Assembly (NCBI RefSeq): GCF_013179735.1
Contig: NZ_JABMEG010000001.1
Location: 1,178,001 to 1,242,000, forward strand
Source of the DNA: Permianibacter fluminis
Lineage (GTDB): Bacteria > Pseudomonadota > Gammaproteobacteria > Enterobacterales > Permianibacteraceae
Length of the DNA: 64,000 bases
Direction of reading: 5' to 3'
This document shows, in pieces, positions 25,460-34,750 of the stretch. The notes below the pieces were generated by a model. That model was not told where the DNA came from, searched no databases, and saw nothing but the letters and a program-made list of their open reading frames with translations. The translations under genes and the position numbers were made by a program. Positions within the stretch are counted from its first letter, which is position 1. The number at the start of each line of letters is the position of its first letter.

Positions 25460-28400
25460 TGACGGACAGAATAGACGGTTTCACCTTGGTGCGTTCCGTT
25501 GCGGCAATAGCGATAGCTGCATTGACGCCGATAGGTAGCGCCGCCATTGCGGGCGAGCTACAACTGCCCAAGCAGGCCATTGAAAAAATCACGGGGACAT
25601 CGGCTGATGGCCAGGCCCGGCGCGCGTCTGAAAGACTCAATTTGTTGACTGCAAGGGTCGGCGGGGAGAGTGGTCTATCTCCGGTGACCGTAAATAGGCA
25701 GCAAGCAAAAGAACAGTTGGGGCTCATTAAGCATGCTTACGCGGAAGAGTGGAGTGCGCTGCGGAAGCGTTTTGCCGACGGTTCCCAGCAGCAAAAGGCT
25801 TGGGATCAGCTTAAGCCTGATCTTGATGCTCGATTTTCGCAGGCCGAAGTAGAGCTAAAGAATGGTGCGCTGAATAGCAAAACACTTTCAGCACCTAATT
25901 TGGAAGCGACGGAATTCGCGAAACCGAATTTCGTCAGTGAACAAAAGGCATTTCAATCGCCGTCAATTGACTTGGGGTCGCTTCCAAGTTACTTGGTTAG
26001 TCGATCGAGCTCCGCATCTAGCAATAAACCATTTAGCAAGACAGATTCAGGCCTTCTTCGTTCTGCGCCGAATGTTCCTACGGATGCGTCTGTTTGCAAT
26101 TACACGGCCGCGGATCTGGGTACTGACTCTACGCCACAAGCCGAAGCCTCGCTGACGCCAGAGATTCGCGCTCTCGCGGAAACGTTGGAGTTTTCACCGG
26201 TAGCGATCTATCGATATGTGACGAACGAAATTCGATTTGAGCCTTATTATGGCTCTCTAAAGGGCGCGCAAGGCGTGTTAACTAGTAGGGCGGGTAATGC
26301 AACAGATCAAGCCTCTCTTCTTATCGCTTTGCTGCGGGCTTCGAATTTTCCGGCGCGGTATGTAAAAGGGGTCGTGTCTTTCGACAACGACGCTAGACTA
26401 AAAAACTGGGTTGGCGCCAAGAGCTTTGTAGCGGTAGCCAATGTGCTGGCACAGGGTCGGATACCTGTTAGCCTTTCCGGCAATACTGTCCAGTTCACCC
26501 ATGTTTGGGTCGAGGCGTGCGTACCGTATGGCAACTATCGAGGCCTTGGTTCTGATCAGCAAGGCTATCGCTGGATGCCGCTTGATTCCAGTTTCAAGTT
26601 GGCGGAGTACCAGCCAGGCGTTAATGCCGCTGCGGCATTTGATTTCACGGGTTATATGTCACAGCGGCGTAACGAGACTCCCGCCGAATGGTATGAAAAG
26701 ACGGTACTGGGTATCGCGAGAACACTTCCGCCGTATTATGCCAACAGCTCCATTTCGGATGTGGCATATGCGGGACGGTTGTTGCCCGTACGGGTCGATG
26801 TATTGCCGGCATCATTGCCCTTTACCGTGGCCGGATTTACCAACTGGGATACCGGGCTCACTGCGGAGGTGGCGAAACTTCCAGAGAAACATCGGTACAA
26901 ACTCGCCATTGATGTGCGCAGCAGCAGTAATGCGGCGCTTGTCAATGCTGTCACTTTGACGTTGCCCGAGAGCGTGTTAAGTCGCACTACACTGTCATTT
27001 AAAGGCGCTACCGCCAGTGATCAGACCGCTCTCAACAACTGGCGAAATGATGGGAATCCTGACTCCTCATCACCGTGTACGGTAAATGTCGTTCCCAGCA
27101 TCAAAGTGGACGAAACGGAGAAGACAACGACCACAGGGACTAGCGTAGGGCTGTGCACCGTAAGCAATAAGCTAACAATGACATTAACGCTCTCGGATAT
27201 AAACTCTCCGACTGTCAACAGCGTCACGCTGAATACCATTGCGGCTGCCAACTATCACGCCCTGAATGTCTACGCTTATCACGCGTCTGATGCGCTTATA
27301 GCTGCGCGTACCGCAAAGCTACTCAATAGTGTAAAGCTGACGCCGTCCCCGAATAGCAATCCGGAAGAGGTTGAGGGGGAATTCCTGCACATAGCGGGCC
27401 TAAAATACATGCGCTACATCTCTGATAGCGCCAAGAGAGTTGCAGGGCTTGATGGTGGGTCAGGAGAAAGCGGTCTTCATCTTGGTATCACTGCGACGAA
27501 AACCAAGGTCCAATACCTATTTGATTTGCCATTTGCCGTTAATCGGAGTGGTTTATATATCGACTTTCCTGGTGCGCAATCTCGCAACGTGGATCTCAGC
27601 ACCGGAAAACTTGTCTGGAAGACCTTTAAAGTTTCAGGGTATGGCTCCTCATATTTCGAATCGTACATCTGGCAAGAAATCGCCAATATGGATGCTGTTT
27701 CAACGGTTCGCGGCATTCAATTCGCGGCAGAGCGCGGTATATCCGTTCTAACCATCAACAGTGCGAATTGGACAACGGAGAGCGCAAAACTCACCAGCAA
27801 TAGCAATACTGCGCTGAACTACACCAGTACCGATGTGGCAAGCATTAAGGCCAATTACGTTGACAACGGATATACACTGACTATTCCGCGAAGTCTGGTT
27901 CAGTATGATACGTGGAAAGGCGCTCTTTTCGTCGCTGAAAAGAACTTGGTTGATAGTCCAACTAATCCTTCGGCAAGTGCGGCATATGTTATCAATAAGT
28001 ATTCCGGTGGATACACGACTGGGTCCCCCATAGGGCAGTGGTACGACTCAATCCTTGGAACCGGATACACAATCGAGTCAGGATTACCGACGGCCTTTCT
28101 AACCGGCGATGATGTCGTGACCTCCTTGGCCGGAGCAAACGGATACAGCCTGTACAATATCTGGGCTGGCGATCCGGTGAATATGGTCACCGGCAACATG
28201 TATCACAATGAAACTGACCTTACGCTGAAAGGCCGTGGCAATTTCCCGATTGTGTTTTCGCGGGCATATAACAGCCGCAACCCTCTGAACGGACCTCTTG
28301 GCTACGGTTGGTCGCATAGCTTCAACCACTATTTGAAGTTCTATGGCATTGAAGGTGGTGTCGTCAAGCTGAGTTGGATCGACGGGTCTGGTGGTGAACG

Positions 28401-31400
28401 GTTCTTTTGGCGCGCGGGTACTTCTGTGCCGAATGGTTCGACTTTCAGCAATCCGCCGGGCGTCACTTCCAGCCTAATGCGAAAAAGCGATGGGACCTAT
28501 TCGATCACCGAAAAGAACGGTCTGACCTATACATTTGCCAGCAATGCTGGAACGACAACGGGGCAAACTGCCAAGTTGTTGTCAATTGCCGACGCCAACG
28601 GCAATACCTTGAGCATGGGATATACCTCGACCAAGCTTTCCACAATTACGGATGGATTGGGCCGTGTGTTGACTTTCACATATGACACATCGAATCGTAT
28701 TTATCGCATTACGGACTGGTCCGGTCGCACCTGGGAGTATGGCTATAACACAAGCGGCGATTTGACCTCGTACAAAAATCCACGTGCGTTTGCTGGCTTG
28801 CAACCTGCAGCAACGTACAGCTATTACGGTGCGGCCGATGGCGAAAAACTGAATCACGCAATGAAACGCTTCGCAAGCCCGAATGGCGGTGGAATGACAT
28901 TTGAGTACTATGCCAATGGTCGTGTCTCGCGGCACTGCAACGATGTGGCGGAATGCCAAACCTTTACCTACAACGACTTCCGTCGCGAGTCGGTTTCTGT
29001 AAACGAACGAGGATTTAGCAAGCGGTATTTCTTTGATAGCTCAGGCAATCCCACCAAGATTGTTGACGAAAATGGTAACTATCAAACTTATGCCTATGAT
29101 GCCGCCAAGCCGATGCTCCGCACCAAGGAACGAGATGCGCTTGGCTTGGAAACTCAGTATGCATATGACCCAAGCGGCAATATCAGCGTAATTACCAGGC
29201 CATCAGGGGCTACGGTGGAGTTGAGTTACTACTATCTGAATAAACCAAGAAAGGTCAAGGATGAGCGCGGCAACTACAAGCTTTACAAGCTCGATACCAA
29301 AGGCAATTTGCTTGAGGTTTTATCGCTAAAGAGTGGTGTTGGGGCGGCTATTGATCCAACCACGTACACACCTGTTCAGGCTGACTTGATTGATTGGGTT
29401 ATTTTCACCTATGACTCCTACGGAAACATTGCAAGCAGCAAGCATGTAAGGGATTTCTCCACCAAAGTGGGGCCGGTGCAGACCTTTAATTACAACGACA
29501 CGCTAAATGGAGTGCTTGGCCTGAACGCCGTTAGAATAACCCGGCAAGGTGATCGAGATGGTAATGGTTCATTGGACTCGCAAGAGTTTGTCGATATCAA
29601 GCACGATAATCTCGGGCGCATTACCAACGGGGTGAATGATTCATGGGAGCCGGTTTCGTTTCAATACAACGAACTGGACTTGGTGACTTCAGCAACGGAT
29701 ATCCCCGTTCTGAAGCGAGATTACGCATTCGATGCGAATGGCAATCGAATCGCGGAAATCGCCACCACGAAGGCGATAAGTAAAAATGGTCCTGCGGTCA
29801 TCACCATTCATGATCAGCTGGCGTGGGGCTATGATATCGCAGGACGCATGGTCACCAGTATTGACGCTGCTGGTTACGCAACGCGGAAGGAATACGATGG
29901 CGCTGGCAATGTTCGAAAGGTGACCAATCCAGATGGTTACACTATCGCCTTCGATTATGACCCCACAGGAAAAGTTGTCCGTGCGTTTGATCAGCAAGAT
30001 CATTTTGTCAGCCGCAGACTGGATGCGGCCGGTAGAACAAGAGAAGAAACGGACCCTAATGGCAACACCACCAAGTATGAATACTATGGCGCCACGCAAG
30101 ATGGCCGGCTCAAGCGAAAAATCGACGCATTAGGTCGGATAACCGAATACAGCTATGACCTGTCGGGCAACGTCACTTCGGTCAAGGATCCGAAGGGTAA
30201 TCTGTCTTACACCAGCTACGATGAGCTCAACCGAGTCGTGCGCGTTGTCGAGCCCGCATATTCTGATGTGAGCTTCGGCAGCATTCGGCCCGTTACCACC
30301 TACCGTTACAGCACCTTAGGCAAGGTGGTAGAAATCAAAGCGGGCCGTACCGACAGCACCGGCACGAGTGAGTCGACGGACGTATTGCTGACTCAGGCAA
30401 CCTATCAGTTTGATGATTTTGGTCGAAAACTGAAAGAAACCGATGCACTGGCAAAGAGCACGATCTTTTCCGATTACGATACCTTCGGTAACCTGGGCAA
30501 AGTTACGGATGCAAAAGGGCAGATCACCCAGTTCACCTGGAAATACGGTCACAGGCTAGATACGCAAACCGATCACCTCGGCCGCGTTACCTCTTACACC
30601 TACAATACGCTGGGCCAAGTCATCAATGTTGCTGGCCCGGCAGTAACGTATACCTATACCTATGATACCGCGCATCGGCTGGCATCTGTTCTCGACAGCC
30701 GGGGCAGCAAGTCATTGACCTATGCCTATAGTCCCGGCGGCCTGTTGCGCTCAATGACGGACAATAGCGGTAAGCAAACGAATTACATTTACGACGCGAG
30801 TGGTCGGCTCACAGAGATTTGGGCGCCAGGTGGCGAACAGATAACGCTGGCATATGATGCAGGCGGTCGTTTGTTGGAAAAATGGCTGCCGAACGGTATC
30901 AGCGCTCGCTATCAATGGAATACCGATAACACCCTGAAGCAGCTGGTCAATCGGCGCTCAAGCAGTGCCATCATCAGCCAACATGACTACACCTATGATG
31001 AGCTCGGTAACCGGCTGACGTCCAACGAGGTATTCGATGGCGTGCCGCGTAATCAAAAGTATGTCTATGACGCGCTGAGCCGCCTTAGTGAGGTGCGCAC
31101 CAACGATGCCAGCAACACATTGATTGAAAGCAATAGCTATGATGTGTTTGGCAATCGTGTCTTGCAAAATGCCGCTGGTGTGACTCGCGCTTTTGTCCAC
31201 GATGCCGCTCAGCAATTGCTCGAAGTTCATCAGGGTACGGTTAGCGGCGCGCTTTTAGCTGGCGCTGTTTACGACGTCAACGGCAGCATGACCAAGCTCT
31301 GTGAGGGCGCTGGCGTTACCCGTACCGGAACTGATTGCAGCGGTAGCGTCATCACTGGCTTGCAGTACGATGTACTGAACAAGCTCACTCAAGTCAATAA

Positions 31401-32526
31401 AACCGGCCTTCCCACAGAGCAATATATATACGATCACTCAGGTAATCGTATAAGCAAAGCAACTGGTGGCGTGATGAGTCAGTATCTGTACAGTGGCGAT
31501 GGCATATACGCCGAGTACGGCAGTAATTGGAATATTCCTGACGGGGTCTATACCTCTGGTGGAATAGACACCCCGTTTCTAAGAAGCACCGGTAACGTCG
31601 GGGGCACACGCTTTTATCACCAAGATGGTCTTGGCAGTGCAATTGGCGCCAGTGACGAGGGTGGAAATCTTACTGGGCTTGTTAAGTACGATGCATGGGG
31701 TGGCGTGTCGTCAACGACAGGTACGATATCTCAGTTTGGCTACACAGGCCGCGAGCCCACCTCAAATAGTCTGATTTACTATCGAGCTCGATATTATTCC
31801 CCATCATTAGGGCGGTTCACACAACGAGACCCAGCCGGCTTTATCGATGGAGTGAGTCGTTACGCGTATGTCAAAAACAATCCAACCAATTCAGTCGACC
31901 CAACCGGGTTAGCTGCTACAAGCGCAATTTTAACTCAATATGCTCAGATATCTTATACGGGAGCCGGCCAGTCCGATATGTTCTCGTCCGATACGGGATT
32001 TTGGCAGCAGCTGGGGGCGCAACTCCCAGGTATTCCGGATCCGGTGGTGGACGCCTTTTCAGGATTTGGCGATGGGGTTTCAACAATACTTAGCTTTGGT
32101 TTCTACAACACCGCTGATGCAAGAAGTGATTGGGACATAGGCTCCGTCAATACTACTTCTACGTCGTACAATGTGGGGACATATGGTGGTTATGCCTGGG
32201 GCGTTGGAACCCTATGGGCTGCTGGGTTAAACGGTGGAACAAATTCCGTATTTTGGTCAGGATATTCGCAAGGTGCTCGAGGGATCGCTGAAGGGATGGG
32301 AACTACATTGGAACTGACCCCTATTGGGAGAGCTTTGGACGTCGTTCATAATACACTAGGTATCAATCTCCCAAATTTTGTGTGGAGAGCGGCCTCGGCT
32401 ACGTTTGCGGCAAATGCTGATGGTGTCGCCACCGCAGTTGTTCTTTCCGAAAACCCGTTGTCGATATGGGCGACGGTTGAAAGAGCCATTCTTTCTGCCA
32501 GAGGCATTCCAATTGTGTATCCGTAA
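25459..32526 (+). CDS. Exported RHS-repeat protein with transglutaminase-like N-domain and variable C-terminal tip
   Basis: 2355 residues. A hydrophobic N-terminus (VRSVAAIAIAALTPIGSAAIA) suggests export by Sec. A transglutaminase-like region (about 235-395) has TDQASLLIALLRASNFPARYVKG and THVWVEACVPYG, but no Cys at the usual nucleophile site. An RHS N-terminal segment begins near 900 (DPVNMVTGNMYH). Many YD repeats run from about 1030 to 2070, and the RHS core closes with RYYSPSLGRFTQRDPAGF and VDPTGL ending at residue 2151. The remaining 204 residues (from 31912) form the variable tip, typical of polymorphic toxins and not assigned to a family. No VgrG or PAAR lies nearby, so type VI delivery is not supported here. 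Confidence 0.85.
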   Translation: MTDRIDGFTLVRSVAAIAIAALTPIGSAAIAGELQLPKQAIEKITGTSADGQARRASERLNLLTARVGGESGLSPVTVNRQQAKEQLGLIKHAYAEEWSALRKRFADGSQQQKAWDQLKPDLDARFSQAEVELKNGALNSKTLSAPNLEATEFAKPNFVSEQKAFQSPSIDLGSLPSYLVSRSSSASSNKPFSKTDSGLLRSAPNVPTDASVCNYTAADLGTDSTPQAEASLTPEIRALAETLEFSPVAIYRYVTNEIRFEPYYGSLKGAQGVLTSRAGNATDQASLLIALLRASNFPARYVKGVVSFDNDARLKNWVGAKSFVAVANVLAQGRIPVSLSGNTVQFTHVWVEACVPYGNYRGLGSDQQGYRWMPLDSSFKLAEYQPGVNAAAAFDFTGYMSQRRNETPAEWYEKTVLGIARTLPPYYANSSISDVAYAGRLLPVRVDVLPASLPFTVAGFTNWDTGLTAEVAKLPEKHRYKLAIDVRSSSNAALVNAVTLTLPESVLSRTTLSFKGATASDQTALNNWRNDGNPDSSSPCTVNVVPSIKVDETEKTTTTGTSVGLCTVSNKLTMTLTLSDINSPTVNSVTLNTIAAANYHALNVYAYHASDALIAARTAKLLNSVKLTPSPNSNPEEVEGEFLHIAGLKYMRYISDSAKRVAGLDGGSGESGLHLGITATKTKVQYLFDLPFAVNRSGLYIDFPGAQSRNVDLSTGKLVWKTFKVSGYGSSYFESYIWQEIANMDAVSTVRGIQFAAERGISVLTINSANWTTESAKLTSNSNTALNYTSTDVASIKANYVDNGYTLTIPRSLVQYDTWKGALFVAEKNLVDSPTNPSASAAYVINKYSGGYTTGSPIGQWYDSILGTGYTIESGLPTAFLTGDDVVTSLAGANGYSLYNIWAGDPVNMVTGNMYHNETDLTLKGRGNFPIVFSRAYNSRNPLNGPLGYGWSHSFNHYLKFYGIEGGVVKLSWIDGSGGERFFWRAGTSVPNGSTFSNPPGVTSSLMRKSDGTYSITEKNGLTYTFASNAGTTTGQTAKLLSIADANGNTLSMGYTSTKLSTITDGLGRVLTFTYDTSNRIYRITDWSGRTWEYGYNTSGDLTSYKNPRAFAGLQPAATYSYYGAADGEKLNHAMKRFASPNGGGMTFEYYANGRVSRHCNDVAECQTFTYNDFRRESVSVNERGFSKRYFFDSSGNPTKIVDENGNYQTYAYDAAKPMLRTKERDALGLETQYAYDPSGNISVITRPSGATVELSYYYLNKPRKVKDERGNYKLYKLDTKGNLLEVLSLKSGVGAAIDPTTYTPVQADLIDWVIFTYDSYGNIASSKHVRDFSTKVGPVQTFNYNDTLNGVLGLNAVRITRQGDRDGNGSLDSQEFVDIKHDNLGRITNGVNDSWEPVSFQYNELDLVTSATDIPVLKRDYAFDANGNRIAEIATTKAISKNGPAVITIHDQLAWGYDIAGRMVTSIDAAGYATRKEYDGAGNVRKVTNPDGYTIAFDYDPTGKVVRAFDQQDHFVSRRLDAAGRTREETDPNGNTTKYEYYGATQDGRLKRKIDALGRITEYSYDLSGNVTSVKDPKGNLSYTSYDELNRVVRVVEPAYSDVSFGSIRPVTTYRYSTLGKVVEIKAGRTDSTGTSESTDVLLTQATYQFDDFGRKLKETDALAKSTIFSDYDTFGNLGKVTDAKGQITQFTWKYGHRLDTQTDHLGRVTSYTYNTLGQVINVAGPAVTYTYTYDTAHRLASVLDSRGSKSLTYAYSPGGLLRSMTDNSGKQTNYIYDASGRLTEIWAPGGEQITLAYDAGGRLLEKWLPNGISARYQWNTDNTLKQLVNRRSSSAIISQHDYTYDELGNRLTSNEVFDGVPRNQKYVYDALSRLSEVRTNDASNTLIESNSYDVFGNRVLQNAAGVTRAFVHDAAQQLLEVHQGTVSGALLAGAVYDVNGSMTKLCEGAGVTRTGTDCSGSVITGLQYDVLNKLTQVNKTGLPTEQYIYDHSGNRISKATGGVMSQYLYSGDGIYAEYGSNWNIPDGVYTSGGIDTPFLRSTGNVGGTRFYHQDGLGSAIGASDEGGNLTGLVKYDAWGGVSSTTGTISQFGYTGREPTSNSLIYYRARYYSPSLGRFTQRDPAGFIDGVSRYAYVKNNPTNSVDPTGLAATSAILTQYAQISYTGAGQSDMFSSDTGFWQQLGAQLPGIPDPVVDAFSGFGDGVSTILSFGFYNTADARSDWDIGSVNTTSTSYNVGTYGGYAWGVGTLWAAGLNGGTNSVFWSGYSQGARGIAEGMGTTLELTPIGRALDVVHNTLGINLPNFVWRAASATFAANADGVATAVVLSENPLSIWATVERAILSARGIPIVYP

Positions 32527-32540
32527 AAATTGGTGTTTAT

Positions 32541-32819
32541 ATGAGAGCTGATTACAGAATTCGCTTAGCTTCAAAGAATGAAGGCATTGAGTATTGTGAT
32601 CGTGAAGGTATATACAAATTTAATTTAATCTGTTTGAAGCGGGAGTTTGTTGTTATTTTGCCGTGCTGCCATGGGGAATCAAATTTACCTTATGAGCTAA
32701 CCGATAGGGAACGCGAGACAATTTTGCCTCGCCTGGAGCATTATCTTAGAACGCTCAAGTGGTTCGGATTTTTTCCAACACGTCGTACTGTTAAGTTCAA
32801 GAGGCGAAATGGCTTGTAA
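32541..32819 (+). CDS. Small ORF after RHS tip, candidate immunity protein
   Basis: 92 residues starting 14 bp after the RHS stop, on the same strand. G+C is about 40%, the lowest in the window. The product is soluble and charged, with Cys residues in EYCDRE, ICLKRE and PCCHGE and a Lys/Arg-rich end. It has no signal peptide, so it would stay in the cytoplasm. The position directly behind the toxin-like tip is that of an immunity gene, and the segment LTDRERETILPRLEHYL is helical and acidic. No family is recognised, and the ribosome site is weak. Confidence 0.6.
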   Translation: MRADYRIRLASKNEGIEYCDREGIYKFNLICLKREFVVILPCCHGESNLPYELTDRERETILPRLEHYLRTLKWFGFFPTRRTVKFKRRNGL

Positions 32820-32842
32820 TTCGCGTTCTTCCTTAAAAGACA

Positions 32843-32879
32843 ATAATTACTTTCCCGCACTATTGCAGGATGTAATTAT
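32843..32879. repeat. Inverted repeat at right edge of the RHS island
   Basis: ATAATTAC at 32843-32850 and its exact complement GTAATTAT at 32872-32879, 21 bp apart, between the candidate immunity gene and the anti-sigma gene. Could be a terminator-like stem or an island boundary mark. Confidence 0.35.
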
Positions 32880-32893
32880 CGCCACTATTGTCG

Positions 32894-33334
32894 TCACAAC
32901 GTCGGCAGTTTGTTCTCGTCGGCGAATTCGAACAGGTAGGTCAGCGCGGCGGCGGTAGCGAAGCTGACGGGTGCCAGCCATACCCATTGGTTCAGATACG
33001 GCGTCATCAAGGTGGCGAGTGCGCAACTGGTGCCGACCAAACCGGCGAACAGCAGCCGGAATGTTTTGCGCAAGGTCGACGGCGGTTCGCTGGTTTGCAC
33101 GGCGGCTTGATAGGCAAGCCGATACACCGCGACCGGCACTTCGACGGCGAGCGCCGCACGCAAGCTGGCGTCGGTTTCTGCGCGCTGCGCCCATTCCTGG
33201 CGACAATCGGCACAGCCGGCCAAATGCGCCGCGACATCGGGCGGGGTCGGCAAACCGGGCCGGCCATCGTTGTCGAATTGGCGCAGCAGCGTCAGTTCGC
33301 ATTCGCTGGGCATTATGGGTGTCGTGGCTTTCAT
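32894..33334 (-). CDS. Anti-sigma factor, zinc-finger (ZAS) type, membrane
   Basis: 146 residues. The N-terminal segment carries HLAGCADC (His37, Cys41, Cys44), the H-x3-C-x2-C zinc signature of anti-sigma factors. Two hydrophobic segments follow (about 88-110 and 116-136), so the protein is probably anchored in the inner membrane with the zinc domain in the cytoplasm. Its start overlaps the sigma gene stop by four bases, as expected for a sigma/anti-sigma pair. It should hold the sigma factor inactive until a signal, not identifiable here, is received. Confidence 0.85.
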   Translation of the reverse strand: MKATTPIMPSECELTLLRQFDNDGRPGLPTPPDVAAHLAGCADCRQEWAQRAETDASLRAALAVEVPVAVYRLAYQAAVQTSEPPSTLRKTFRLLFAGLVGTSCALATLMTPYLNQWVWLAPVSFATAAALTYLFEFADENKLPTL

Positions 33335-33945
33335 ACGGGTTGCCCCTCCAATCGTTGGCGCAGCAATTGCCGGCCGCGGAACAAATGGGTTTTGATGGTG
33401 CCTTCCGCCAGTTTCAGATCGCGGGCGATGTCGCTGATGCTGTCATCGGCCAGATAAAACCGCAGCATCACGGTCCGCAGCGGTTCGCCGAGTTCAGCAA
33501 TCCACTGGGTCATGCGGTCGGCATCTTCGCGCGCCTGATTGTGATCATGGTGGTGGTCATGGTGCCGGCCCTGCTGCTGCATATCCGCACGTGCCTGTTG
33601 CACGGGATCGGTCCAGTCGACCGTTTCTTCACGCCGGGCACCGGCCCGAAAATGATCGGCAATGCAGCGCTTGCAGATGGTGTAAATCCAGGTCGACAGC
33701 TTGGCGTCACCGCGATACTGCGGCAGCACGCGCAACAGTTTGATCACGCATTCCTGACTCATGTCCTGGGCATCGTGGCGACTCAGACCGCTGCGAATGC
33801 AGACGCTGTAAATCAGCGGCAGATAGCGATCGACCAGCACCCGGCGCGCCAGCGTTTCGCCAGCGGCCGCGTGTTGGGCGAGCTCCAGATCACTGCATTC
33901 GTGATACTGGTTCAGTGTTTGCCAAACCAAGCCTTCACAACCCAT
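33331..33945 (-). CDS. ECF RNA polymerase sigma factor with His-rich linker
   Basis: 204 residues. Region 2 includes DAQDMSQECVIKLLRVLPQYRGDAKLSTWIYTI split around residues 58-90. Region 4 has LRTVMLRFYLADDSISDIARDL and AEGTIKTHLFRGRQLL. The linker between the two regions contains H-H-D-H-H-H-D-H at residues 128-135, which is unusual and could bind Zn, Ni or Cu. CKRC in region 2 adds two Cys. The downstream anti-sigma gene overlaps by four bases. A 13-bp perfect hairpin lies just upstream of the start (33981-34014). Confidence 0.9.
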   Translation of the reverse strand: MGCEGLVWQTLNQYHECSDLELAQHAAAGETLARRVLVDRYLPLIYSVCIRSGLSRHDAQDMSQECVIKLLRVLPQYRGDAKLSTWIYTICKRCIADHFRAGARREETVDWTDPVQQARADMQQQGRHHDHHHDHNQAREDADRMTQWIAELGEPLRTVMLRFYLADDSISDIARDLKLAEGTIKTHLFRGRQLLRQRLEGQPV

Positions 33946-33980
33946 TGCCGGATGTCATCTGAACATTGTCGACGTTCGGT

Positions 33981-34014
33981 TGCCTTGCCGCCAGCACATG
34001 GTGGCGGCAAGGCA
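33981..34014 (-). promoter_or_regulatory. Strong hairpin between DUF6249 gene and sigma gene
   Basis: TGCCTTGCCGCCA at 33981-33993 and TGGCGGCAAGGCA at 34002-34014 form a perfect 13-bp stem with an 8-base loop. No T tract follows on the minus strand, so attenuation, RNA processing or stability control fits better than simple termination. Confidence 0.6.
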
Positions 34015-34021
34015 TCGTCGA

Positions 34022-34468
34022 TCAACCGTTGCGGATCTTGTTGGTCAGTTCGTGCAGATAGGTCAGGTAGGCTTCGCTGACGACCTTGTCCTGTTGCAAA
34101 TGGTTCTGCCATTCGGCCTTGCCGGCCAGTTGCCAGTACACCAGCTTGGCCGCGCCGGCCAATGCCACGATCAGGCCGAGCGCCCAGTCGTTGTCATGCC
34201 AGCCGTCGAACATGTAGACGCCGATGCCGATGCCGACCGCCAGCAGGGTCAGTCCGGTATTGAGTGCCGGACGGTTGCGGTGCGGCCGTGGCGCTTCCAG
34301 CAGCGGCACATTGATGCCGCGCTCCATCGCGCCCATGCGCTCCTTGTTCAGCATCTCGCGCTCTTGCAGGCGCAGCCGGGAAAAATGGTTGATGGCGATG
34401 TTGGCGACAAATGCCAGGGTGATGAAGACCACCGGCACGATAATGATGGGAATCAGTGCTTCATTCAT
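34022..34468 (-). CDS. DUF6249-type membrane protein
   Basis: 148 residues with an N-terminal membrane helix (IPIIIVPVVFITLAFVANI), a charged segment REMLNKERMGAMERGI, then two further hydrophobic stretches including GIGVYMFDGWHDNDWALGL. Proteins of this build are common beside ECF sigma/anti-sigma genes. The gene is the first of three on the minus strand and is separated from the sigma gene by 76 bp containing a strong hairpin. The function is unknown; the family name is given from the sequence pattern. Confidence 0.7.
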   Translation of the reverse strand: MNEALIPIIIVPVVFITLAFVANIAINHFSRLRLQEREMLNKERMGAMERGINVPLLEAPRPHRNRPALNTGLTLLAVGIGIGVYMFDGWHDNDWALGLIVALAGAAKLVYWQLAGKAEWQNHLQQDKVVSEAYLTYLHELTNKIRNG

Positions 34469-34750
34469 TGCGAGCTCCAGCCTGTCTTTTCAGTAAATGC
34501 CAGTTTCGGGTAACGCCAGCAGTAGTGACTGCCTTGGGCTGCTGGTCTACCGGCCTACCGGTCTGAGGTATCGGGTTACGACTAATGAGTCGGGCCGCCG
34601 GGGCAACCGGTTTCAGCTTTTCGGAAAAATTTATCCGGGCTCGCTGTGGCTCGTTATCAGGGACGAGGTGGAGAACGCCATGGTGGCCGCTGGCGGTCCG
34701 ATGGTGCCAGTTGGGTATACTCGCCGTCTGCAGGGATGAAAGGGATGCCC

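Noticed and set aside
25459-32526. Type VI secretion RHS effector
   Set aside because: No PAAR domain or VgrG in the protein or its neighbours, and an N-terminal export signal is present, so the type VI route is not supported.
32847-33302. Minus-strand ORF overlapping the anti-sigma gene in another frame
   Set aside because: The overlapping frame 32894-33334 has the zinc signature, membrane segments and the four-base overlap with the sigma gene; this one has none of these.
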